DNA of 64,000 nt from Anaeramoeba flamelloides (taxonomy: Eukaryota; Metamonada; Anaeramoebidae), in contig JANTQA010000012.1 in NCBI GenBank assembly GCA_027625915.1, forward strand, positions 16,392,501 through 16,456,500, given 5' to 3'. Below, in pieces: positions 47,085 through 58,700 of this stretch. Both the position numbers and the translations under genes were made by a program. A model generated the notes under the pieces. It was not told the origin of the DNA, searched no databases, and saw only the letters and a list, made by a program, of their open reading frames with translations. Position 1 is the stretch's first letter; each line of letters opens with the position of its first letter.

Positions 47085-48462
47085 TTAAGGGAGTAGCTAC
47101 GCCATAAGGCATGATAAAAATTTGAGAGAGATGAGATAAGAACATTTTATTTTAGTGGCATTTGATCGTAGATTCTCTAAAAATTTTTTTAAAAAAATTA
47201 TTTGATATTTTTAATTTTAGTAATGTTCAACAATAAAAAAAGAGATTATATTGCTAAAATAGTTTTTTTTTTTTATTATTTTTTTATTAAAATAAACTTA
47301 ATTCAATTAATTAGGACACAGTTTAAACAGTTGGAAAAATAACAATAATACTACTTTACATCCTATTGGAAATTAATTTTAATTCAACAAACTATTTCAT
47401 TTTTTGTCTTTTTTGTTTTTGTTTTCATTTTCAATTTTTCAGTTACTTAATCTGTTTAGTTAGATCTGAAAATTTTTTCTAGATGGTTGATAGAATGTTA
47501 GTGTTGAGTATCAAAAATTGAAAAATCCACATACAACTGGTGCACGGTATCTTATCGTTTGATCGATCAACCATTGTTGGTGTAATTTTAACAAATCTAC
47601 CAATATATTTTTTGTTCAAACTCTTTCATTTCAGCTTGTTTCCTTATTTTGGATAGACTTGTTTTGATTTTTTATTTTATATTGTTTTCTTATATTTGGA
47701 TGAAAATGATTACTTAAAAAACCATTAATACTATGTTATTTAAATATGGTTTTATATTACATTTGGAAAAATATAATAAATTGAGTTTTTGTTTTCCTAT
47801 TTTTGATTTTCTGATGTTTCAAAATTTTTGGAATGGGGTTTAGTTTTAATTTTGGGAGAAGATAATTTCAGATTCTTTGAATAAAACTTAAGGCTATTTT
47901 GTGGTTTAAACTTTGATAACATATAATCATATTCACTTCTCCAATTCCACTAAACCCAACGATTTAAAATCCTAACAAGTAATAATTTGACTTAATTATT
48001 CTAATTTTGGAATCCTTCGAGCTATTTAAGTCCCATTTATTTTTCCTTTTATTATTCTCTCAATTGTAATATTGCTGTGATTTTTAAACAAAATCCATTA
48101 ATCCCAAATGCCACTAATATTAAAATATTTCTAATTGTATAATGTTGTCAGGATTAAAAAAATCTCAAAAATGATAAAAAAATAAAAAATGAAAAAATTA
48201 AATGCCACAATAGAATGTTGAGAGAAATATAAAAGATAAGTTATTCAACATTCAAAACACTATTTTAAGCAATTCAACCCAACATTCTATTGTGGCAATT
48301 TCTTTGAGACATTGAAAAAAAAATTTAAAAAATCTAATGAATGAAGTACTTTAAATAATAAAAATCATTGAAGTACAACAAAAGTAAAAAATGTTATTTT
48401 CTGATCCTTTTCAAAATTGCAAAAAAGTGAAAAATTTTTCAATACCGTGGCTACTCCCTTAA
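47085..48462 (+). mobile_element. TTAA element, family G, complete copy
   Basis: 1,370 bp between two TTAA tetranucleotides, starting GGGAGTAGCTACGCC and ending with the imperfect inverse GTGGCTACTCCC. A nearly identical inverted copy is at 62695-64000. Near the right end is an internal hairpin with TGCCACAATAGAATGTTG and its exact inverse about 75 bp apart (48205-48300). No ORF over 60 codons. The TTAA duplication is the mark of piggyBac-type transposition, though the GGG start is not the usual CCC. Confidence 0.85.
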
Positions 48463-49926
48463 AAATCTTTTCCCTTAAATTTTGGTTTGAAGGTTGAATT
48501 TGTTTTTAAAAAGGACAAACTTTTAAGTCACATTTGAATTTCTTTAAGGGAATAGTAAATATTATTTTTCACAAAAGTAATAGAGTAATTTTCTAAAAAA
48601 GGGAAAAATGAAAATTGATGAAAAATAAATTTAATTTCAACTTCAAAAAAATGAATTACTATTTCACAAAATGTTCAATTTTTCCAATGAATTTTTTGTA
48701 AAAAGATCAATCCTTTTTCTTTGTATTTTTGGATTTTGAAAAATACAATAAAAATTATAAAGTCTTTTTTATTTTTCGGAAACCTCACTCTTGAGTAATT
48801 TCTGAGAGTATTCACAATTAACATTAAAACTGTAATATTATTTTAAAAATATCCGAATAATAAATCAAATATTGAATCATTGGACTTGAAAAAAACATAT
48901 TGATAATTTATTTTATTTAACAATATTTTATTTTTTTTGAAATTAAAAAGATTTGGTAATATTCTTTTTGAAATATAAGAGTATAAACAACTAACTGTTA
49001 GTATAAAAATAAGGTATTTGATTAAATTTATCATTTTGATAATGATTAATTTAAATTAATTTTAGATTATGTTCCACTTCCATAATACAACTTTTAAGAA
49101 TAATTAATAAAATCTATTGAGACTTTTAATATCAAATCTCTAATAACCCACTGGAAGAATGAAGATTAGGTTATTAATTATTTATTATAAATAATCAAAG
49201 TTTAATATATTCTTTTAGTTTATTAGTTGAATTTTCCAGGTTTTAAAAAAGTATTATATAAGTAATTTCTCCTTTGATTGATTGTTTTTTTTTCTTAGAT
49301 TTTTTTTTTTACAATTCAAAAATAAAAAAATCATCTGAACTGTTCTTTGAACCAACAAATTATATTTTTACAAGCTTAGTATAATTATTGTAATTATATT
49401 GAAATAAACTTGATTTTTTATAATGGGTTATTCCAAAACTTAGTGGTTTCATTTTTTAAGTGTTATTTTGTATAATTCCTTCATATGAAATAAGATTTCT
49501 TTCTTTTTGGAAGAAAGAGATGTTTTTTTTTTTTTGAAGTAATTAAAAATATCTGATCATTTTGAACTTTTTAAAAAGAAAGATAAATGGACCAAACTTT
49601 TAAAAACAATAATTCGTTTCGAAAAAACCACTTTAAATGTAATTAAAGTCTTTTCGTTACCAGATTTCATTTATTTTTCAATTTCCAGATTTCGTAATTT
49701 TTTTTTTATTTTTACTATTTACATTTAGTAGAAGATTTTTTTAATTTATTAGTTGCGCAAATAGTGATATTATCATGTATTAATTAACTTGCAAAAAATA
49801 GAATAAACAAAATAAGTAATTTTGTTTCTCTAGTTTCTTCTTTTGGGTGAATGTAAGTTAAAATGGGTTTAACTATATATTAAATCTAATATCTTTATTA
49901 GAATATAAAGACTTTAAAATAACATT
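48463..49926. other. Intergenic, no gene seen
   Basis: AT-rich. A second TTTAAGGGAATAG at 48545 may be a decayed TTAA-element end. The 63-residue frame at 48843-49034 is unremarkable. Confidence 0.4.
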
Positions 49927-51485
49927 TCAAGTATTATTTTCTTGGATTATTTTTATTAGACTATCTATATTTTCTGCTTCCACAGGTGTTATTGTAATAT
50001 ACTGCTACAAGATAAAAAAACCAAATAATTAATTATTGGTTGAAGGAAAGTATAAATATAACAATTCTACTTGTTTTATGAAAGTTACAAATCAGAGCTT
50101 TTGATTAAAAATTCATTAGAATTTCTTAACTTATCAAATTGAATCAAAATTGAAATAGATTATATGTATCCCTAGCTGAACTTTTTCCCCAGATGTTTTT
50201 TGTTGTATTATTATACCGTGTCTTCAACTCTTGATATTCTTATCAAACAAATATTATAAAAACTTTGGAATAAAACTCTTACCTCAAATAGTTTTATTTT
50301 AAAAAAAAAAAGAAAGAAAAAAAAAGAGAGAAAATAAAGCTTTAAATTGTTAAATAAACAATTTCAATTATTTAAACTAAAAAATTACAAATGGGCAACT
50401 CAATGAAATAGAAAAAACACCTAAAAATTGATAAAAAAAACAAAAGTTTATTCTAATAATATAAGGTTTCATTTGGTTATTAATAAGTAAAAATATTTTA
50501 ATAATAAAGTTTCTAGAATAAGTAATTGAATAATATACCTTCTTCCATTAATCAAGATTAAAATTTTTGAATTAAATCTGAATTTGTTTTTAGTCATTTC
50601 CACTTTTTAGACACAAACTTTCAACCAAATTTAAGGGATAAAAAAATCATTTCAAATTAAATCAGATTTGTTGGAATTTTTTTTTTGCAAATTATTGTAA
50701 TAGAATTTAAATTTTGTTCTTTAATTTGATTTTCTTGTTGCTTAAATTTTGTTCATAATTTGTATATGAAAAGTGGAACTGACAATAGAAGAGTTTAACG
50801 AATTTTTTTGTTTGCCTTTTTTTAAAAAATTTACTTTGTGTTTATTTACTTGGGTATGGTTTTTACTAAAAAATACAGTTGAGATAAGAAAATAATTTAT
50901 TGATTTTTTGATTTTAAAAGATTTTATATATATATATATATATGATTGCTGAATTTCCTTTTTATTGGGAAGAATAGTTACTAAGGAGAAAAATAAAGTG
51001 GGTACATACTAATACTGGAAGGGTAGAAACTCGTCGGTATAAGTAACTTGAAAATAAAAATAAAAGACAAAGACAAAAATCGAATAATCAAAAAAAATTC
51101 TATCAATAGAAAACACTGGTAGTTTATAACAATTACCCCTCAACAAAGCATTCACGATTTCTGAGATATAATCAAATGATAAAATTTTATATAAAAGGAT
51201 CGTGTCTGTTTTAATGATTACCCTTGGTAAAAATTGACTGTTTGTTTTTTTTTTAATGTATTTTACCAATTACCATTGAAAATCCATTTTTTTCTTGTTT
51301 TCTAACTTGCTTTTTTTTTTTTTTTTTTTTTTTCTTTTCTTTTTTTTTTCTTTTTAATTTTCCTGTTTGTTTTTCAACCAATAAAAAATTGAAACTTGAT
51401 TAAAAAAATATTTTTTTTTCTTTATTATCTAAATTACGAATTTACAATTAATAATCAGAGCTTTAAGAGAATCTTTGATCACTCC
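49927..51485 (-). CDS. Unidentified small protein split into micro-exons (5' incomplete)
   Basis: Six minus-strand exons can be joined in one frame: 51438-51485, 51274-51301, 51222-51237, 51137-51160, 51010-51046 and 49927-50004 (48, 28, 16, 24, 37 and 78 nt). Donors are GTAATT, GTAATT, GTAATC, GTAATT and GTATGT, with TTAG, ACAG, TCAG, CAAG and GTAG acceptors; introns are 136, 36, 61, 90 and 1,005 bp. The 76 residues read smoothly: GVIKDSLKALIINCKF, KTRKKWIFNVNFYQG, NRECFVEGYLYRRV, STLPVLQYITITPVEAENID, SLIKIIQENNT, then TGA. The pieces are locally GC-richer than the introns. I recognise no family; the pattern suggests a small beta-rich domain. Upstream exons, if any, lie beyond 51485. This is inferred from splice signals and frame only. 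Confidence 0.55.
50927..50943. repeat. TA dinucleotide microsatellite
   Basis: About eight TA units in the last intron of the micro-exon gene; a similar (AT)9 lies at 56212-56230. Confidence 0.8.
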
Positions 51486-51802
51486 CTTCAATCAATAAAA
51501 AAAAATGTTTTTCTTTTTTATTATTGAATATAAATTTTTTTTATCTGGTAAATATTTTTTTTTTCGATTATTTTTCAACTCAATTCAATAATCAAAATAT
51601 ATGGAGAAAGAAATATTTGTTATTTTATAATTCAAAAAAATCAATTTTTGCTGGTATAAAAAGGTAATCACATTATTAAGAAATACATTTCATATAAGTA
51701 CACTTTTATATGGTTTGTTTCCAAAAAAAAAATTAATTTACCACACATAGACACAAAAAAAGAAAAATACAATGTTAATTTTTTAAAATTCAATAATACA
51801 AT

Positions 51803-52032
51803 ATAAGCTTAATTTCAAAAATAGGGGCAGATTTTTCATCAGAAAAAAAAATGTTTAATTGTGTTTTTTTTTTTGAATAATAAGATATTTTACTAATTTT
51901 TTTAGAGACAATAGCCAATATAGATTAATAAATAAAAATATTGTATAATCATTGTATTTTTAGAAAGACAAACGAAAAAAGAAAAAAATAATAATAAAAA
52001 AGTTTGCCCCTAATTTTGAAATTTGGCTTATT
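51803..52032 (+). mobile_element. MITE family D, copy 2
   Basis: 230 bp with ends ATAAGCTTAATTTCAAAAAT and the imperfect inverse finishing AATTTGGCTTAT. Direct-orientation match of the element at 18072-18300, well over 80 percent alike by eye. Confidence 0.75.
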
Positions 52033-52747
52033 ATATCACTTTTAATTATTATTTAATTTTTGTAAATTTTTGTTGCCATTTGATAAATTAATTATGAAAA
52101 TATTGAGAGAACAAAAAATTAAAGTTTTGTATTTTGTCAATCACTCTTTATAATCTACGAATTTTCTCCCCAAATTTTCCTCAGGGTAATTTCACAAATT
52201 AATTATTTTTTTAAATCTTTGTAAAAAAATGTTCAGTTTTTTTGTGACTCATTTTTGAAAAAAATATCTTAAAATTTATTACATTAGTGATTCATCCAAA
52301 AATAAATTTAATTTCGTTTAAAGGTATTTATTATATCACAAAATAACAAAAAATCAATTTTTCATAAAAAACTTTTTATTTTTCAATTTTTTTGTGAATT
52401 TTTACGAAATGTTCACACAAATTTGAAAATACTAAAATATTTAATTTTTTTTTTTCAGAATTAAAAAGGATTTTGATTTAAATTCAAATTATTATGAATT
52501 TATTAAAAAAGGAGATCAAAAGCAAAATTGGAAAAAATAAAATTGAAAAAAATATTTTTATTAAAAAAATTTTTCTTATTAAAAAAAATAAAAGAGAAGA
52601 AAAAGTAACAGAACACAAAAAAACATTTAAAAAAGAAAGATTTATAATCTGACATAATTAAAAAATAAAAAATAAAATCAAAATTCTGATCTAAATCAAA
52701 AAAAAAAAAAAAAAAAAAAAAACATTAGGAATTATATTGTTTAAGAT
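52033..52747. other. PIWI 3' flank, no gene
   Basis: AT-rich with an A22 tract at 52700-52721. No feature. Confidence 0.5.
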
Positions 52748-55700
52748 TTAAAGATAATATAATTTATCATGTAAATTTTTATGTACTTCCTGTTTTAAAG
52801 ATGAAGCACCTAAAAAGCTAGCCTTTTGTGCATATTGACAAACTGCTGGTACCCTTACTGTACCGGACCAATTATAATATAAATGACAAAGTTTATAAGT
52901 GATCTGGTGCAAAACATCTGGGGGTATTTTACATTCATCATATATGCATTGGTAATGCACTGGCGTTGCTGTTCCTTGATGAACGTTTTGAGGCACCAGG
53001 AAGAAATCAAATCTACCTGGCTTTGTAATGGTGTTATCGATAATTGTACCAGGCCTTGGGTTTTGGTCGCCGATAAAGTATCTTGTCTTGATCCTTTTTT
53101 GGACAATTATGATTGTTATTTGGGGGTTATAATTTTCAGAACAGAGTTTACAGGCCTTTTTCATTTGAGGAAGTTCATCGTTGAGTACTGATAACATCTG
53201 GGAATCACCAACTCCGTCTCTATAAACAATGATTCTTGAAGGTGGGGTATTATTATTTTTTTTGAAATATTGGTCTAATGCGCCTTTGGTAAATTGTGTA
53301 ATTATTGAATTCAAATCCTTCTCGGTATTTGAATGGTGATAAAGGTTTGTATAATACGATTGAGCATTTGGGTGGGTTGTGGCAACAAATCCAATCATTC
53401 CATTTTTTTTCTTCCTTCCTTGATAGCTTTGATCAATGCCAATAAACATAATATTCTGGCGTAACGGTAAATCCACAGACCACAATGAACCCCCTGCTTT
53501 GCAATTGACTTGCATAATGATCTTTTGCGCAATGGTTCTTACTTTCTTAGGGTTCCTTAAGTTTTTGGAAAGGATGATTTGGTTTGGGATTGGGCATTCA
53601 AACGAAATTAATTGCTTGATTGCGTTGTATTTTTCTTGGTTTGGGAAAGAGAGGATGCACATTGCTAAGTCGACATCTGGATCGACATTTTCTTTCAATG
53701 CATAGAGATAATTTTCTGTGTAGTCGTTACTAATGCACACAATTCTAGGCTTGTCAAATCTGACACCTAAATACCCGCTAGATCTCATTAAAAGATCTAG
53801 AAATTCCATCGTTTCCCTTTCGTTTCTTCTTGGTACAACAATTAACCATTTTTTAAAATAAACTGGCACCTTTAGCTTCACGTTCCTCATTTGGCCCGTC
53901 CAATTAGCCTTCTCGCCAGATGGTACAGATTGTTGGTTTTTGAAATAAATATCAACATTTGGCAATATCCTTGCTTTGATCTCCTTTCTTTTTGGGTTAA
54001 TGGACATTTTCCATTTTTTCATTTCCTCTTGTACCTTTTCATTGCGTATCAGATCATTAATAAAAGTGTCCAATGCTTGGCATCTTTTTCGAGGTGGTAC
54101 CTGGATATGCCTTGAGATTTCGCTCATTAAATCAAAATTTTCTCTCATCTTGTCGGTTAAATTTGTCATTGAACACAATTCGGGTACAAGATATGCAGTA
54201 GTGACGACCTTTTCGCCCTCTTGGTTGGATCTTGTGATTTTGACAACTAATAGTGGCTGTTTCTCATCAACGATTTTTTTATGGTAAACTTCATTATAAT
54301 ATTCAATTAATGTAATTTCTTTTTCTCGGTAATTAAATTGAAAAGATGGGGTTTTACTATTATAATAAAAAAAATTTTAAAAAAAAAAAAAACAAAAAGG
54401 GTTAAAAAATATTTGTATTTTGATAATTTTCATTATTAAATTCCATTCCAAAAATTTGGATACACCCAAAATCAAAAATAGGAAAAAAAAACTCATAATG
54501 TTTTGTATTTTTCAAAACATAATAATTAAATCAAGTTTAAGTTACCCAGTATTAATGTGTTTTTAATAAGTAAACATTTTTATACAAATTAAAGAAAAAA
54601 AAAAAAAAAAAAAACAAATCTATGCGTCCAAAATAATGAAACGAGTAGAACAAAAAAATTCGATTGGTAAATAAGTTGAAATTCCACCAACAATTTGTTG
54701 ATCGATCAAATTGTAAGATCCCATCAACTAATTTAAAGTGGTTTTTCTATTTAACAAACTGAACTCGATTTTGGCCGTATGTCAATCATTGGGGAAAATT
54801 CTAGATCAAACAAAGCAGATTACAGTTCTGAAAAAAAGAAAATGAAAACAAAATAGAAAAGAAAAAAAATGAAATAGTTTGTCAAATCAAAAATTATTTT
54901 CAAATTGAATGAAAACTGTAGTATTTTTACTCTTTAAACTGTTTTTGCTGTGTACAAATTTGTGGAATTTAGTTTATTTCCCAATTAAAAAAGTCAATCA
55001 TTTTTGTTTTTTTTTTTCAATTTCTAAAAGAGAATTTTTGCAAAAAGATTCCAGAAAATAGTTTAGTTTTGATTTAAATGAATTAAATTTCAAAAATACA
55101 AAAAAATTTAACAATAAAAAAACTATGGAGGTTTATCCTATTTTCATTTAAATGAACTCAAAAAATTATTTTATGGAAAAATTTTTCAACGTTTAATAAA
55201 ATCATTTTTTACAAAGTTATACTTGATTATTTTTTAACTTTTTTTCAAAAAAAATTGGTGATCAAACAAAATTGAATTCAAAATGTACATTTACTTCAGG
55301 ATTAAATAATATTTTCATTATATTCAATGAAGTTATAAATACTTGAAACTTACAACCTTTAAACATTCTGAGTTTCTATATTTACACTAAAAGATATTAT
55401 TGTGGATTTTCAGTAAATTATTAATAACTTTTCTGGTGGTGGTTATTTGGAAAATAGTGTAGATTGATTTTTCTTTTTTTAAAATTAATTTTTATGTTAA
55501 AAAAGGAGTTAATAATATTTATTTTGATTATTCACAAATATTCATCCATCTATATCTAGATGAGAGAAGAAATAAACTTTTAGTGATTATTATTTAATGG
55601 TGAGGATACGAAATTATTTATTAAAAGGGTTGACTTACTTTATAATGTTATTGGAAGTAGTTTTGTAGGGCTTTATCCCATATTCTTAGAAAAAAAATAT

Positions 55701-58700
55701 TTTCAAATTTTTGGATCAGTAATTTTTTTTCTAATTTTGCAAATTTTTGTTTTGCTTTTTCAAATTTTTGTTTTTCTTTTGTTTTTCTTTTTAATTTTTC
55801 AAATTTTAGATCAAAATCATTTTTTCTTTCATTTTACTTTTTCTTTTTCTTTTTTTTTATTTCTTTTTCGTGCTTTTTTTTTCATTTTTTTTTTCAGAAA
55901 GTCAAAATTGTAAAAAACAAGAAGAAATTTGAAAATACTATGAGCACTAAGAAAATTGAGGCTATTTCATGTCTTTTAAAATGAATTTAATTATTCATAA
56001 AAAATCTTGTAGTTCAACTTTTTTTCAGTGTATTTTCAGTAATAAAAAATCCGTAATTCTCATTTGAAAAATTATGATTCACTTTTTTTTCAGGTTTTTC
56101 ATTTTTTTTTTTTTAATTTTTGAAATATCAGTTCTTTTTTGAGATTAAGGTAATTGAAAAGTGAATAACTAAGGTGATATAATTAATTAGTTGTTCTTGA
56201 ATACTAAAGGATATATATATATATATATATTTCAATTAATTATTTAATAATTCCAATTTTAAAATATTAAAGCTACTACTTTATGAAAATAGATTTAGAA
56301 CTTTTTTTTCGATTTTCTAATTAATAATTATAATCACAAAGTTTTCTTAAAATCTCAATATCTCTGAGTTTTCAATTGATTTGTTGATTAAGTCATTGCA
56401 TAAAGGTATTTGATGATGTAAGGAGGCAAAAATTTTTTATCAAGTTGTTTTTAACTTCTCAACAATTACAAAAATAGTAAAAATTACAGAAACCTGTTTT
56501 TTTTTTTAAAGATAAAAATTCATTATTATATATAGAGCTCAACCAAAAAATTCCCAAAAAAAATGGAATGATTGGAATGAAAAATATTTTGAAGCTCTGA
56601 AATTGTGATTTTCAGAAGGAGAGGTAAATAAAATTAAAAAATTACAATAGAAATTAAAATGGAACTATATTTAAGATTTGATTTCAAAAATGGAATTATC
56701 ATGCTGATCTTTTTTAGATCTAAATTGGACAAGATCGTCCTTGGTTGTCTTATAAATTAAAATCTTTATTTGTTTTTATTTATGTGTTAAAAATCCAGAA
56801 ATAATTCAGATATTCTTAATTGAAATTTTATTTTTAAAAAAGTCGATTATATTGTTTTTATTGTTAATGAAAAAAGTCTATTAAAATTAAGAAAAATCTC
56901 AAAAAAGAAAAAATGTTCGATTTCTTACATTAATAATATAACGGTTTTACAGTTATATCTAAATAAATATCAAAAAAAAAAAAAAAGTTAGATTTAAGGG
57001 ATTTATCAGTAATTTTTCATAATTAAATAAGAAAGTTAGTTAACTAAATTATTTTCCAATAATTTTTACCGAGTAATAATTTGATAAATGATATTCAAAA
57101 ATTTTATCTCACAAAACTTTTATATCTTTTTTTTTATTTTTTTTTGATAACTTTTTTAAAAATTAAATTATGATTGTATGAAAATATCAAAAGAGTGAAG
57201 TATACTCAAGATAAAATATTTTGTTATCTTAAAAACATGATTAAAGAATTTTTTTTTGAAAAAAATATTGTTTTTCATTTTTAAATTGGTTATCATTATT
57301 GGAAAAGAGTTTATTTTTTTAAATAGGCCGATTTAAAAAATAAGCAGATAAATTCTATCATATTAATAAAACAACAATTTTTTTGAATTCAAACATACAA
57401 GAAGAACTAAAAATTATCACCTTCCATTACATTTACAATAGCAACAACGATTTTTTTTTTAAAAAAAGGGGAAAATGGAAAAGATAAAAAATAATAATAT
57501 AAGGAAGAAACATACTCGAAATCGATTTCATTAATTGTATAGGTTCTGTTTGAATATCTGGCCAAAACAACTTGTCCAATAATTTCCTTTCTTATTTCTT
57601 CTTGGAGTTTAGTGTTAGTATAATCAACAATTGTAGGTTTATTAAATTGTTGATCTTGGAATCTGTCTTGGTACCTATCTTGGTATCTATCTTGGTATCT
57701 ATCTCTTCCTCTTCCTCTACCTCTGCCTCTTCCTCTTCCAAATCCCCTCCCTCTCCCTCTCCCCCGCCCTCTTCCGTATCCCGAAGATCTTGATTCTAAT
57801 CGTTGTGAGATCATTTGAAATTGGTCAAAGACAGTGTCTGTCCTCACAACTTTATGGATTAAATCAAGATTTAAAAAAGAGCCTTCTTTTGTTTGGGTAA
57901 TTGAATGGAAATAGCCTTTCCAAAGCTCAAAATGATATTGTTGATTTGATATTGGGTTTTTTGGATCATAATAATTTCTCCCGATGTGCTGTAATTCCAT
58001 TTGATACATTATTCTTCCAAAAATAATATTATAAATTTGTTCAAATTCTTTCCAATGTTCTTTTATGTTTATTATTTTGACTTTTTCAATTCGTACCTTA
58101 GGTGGAGAAATTTTTAATAAATGAATTTGATGTTGAAAGAAATTATATTGATTGAAGTTGTTGTTTGAAAATTAAAAATAATAAAAATAAAAATAAATGT
58201 AAATTAAAGTGGTACATTAAACTCTTTTCTTCTCAAAGTTACAGTTTTTTCAAAATCCTCAATATCTTCTCTTGAAAATACAATACTTTGTCCATCATAC
58301 AAGCACGTTTCTATTTTTTTTTTTTTTTTTTTTGAGATTATGAAAATTAAATAATTTAATTGGAATATAATATATATCAATATTTGGAAAGTTGAAAAGT
58401 GAAAATTAGAGAAAAAAGAATATAAGATTTTGTTTTCTTAACATAGTTTTATTTAAATGTAATTTTGTATATAAAAATTATGGGGTTAAGTAATGTGTCG
58501 TGGGGTGCTATGTTTTTTTTTAATTTAAGAAATATAAAGAAAATTAATAAAATTTTCTTTTTATGTCTCAAATTAAAAAAAAAAGCTAGCCACAGTTTTC
58601 TTCGGGTTTTCTGTTTTTTTTTGTTGGGAAAATATATTGATTTTCTAAATTAAGCAATAATTAAAAAAAAAATAACGGCAATTTTCTTAATGTTCTCTGT

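Noticed and set aside
52883-54287. Plus-strand frames across the PIWI domain exon
   Set aside because: Shadows of the minus-strand PIWI coding sequence.
58097-58242. Continuous reading through the 146-bp PIWI intron
   Set aside because: In-frame stops occur in the intron, and the spliced join EKT|VRIEKV fits the PIWI family spacing.
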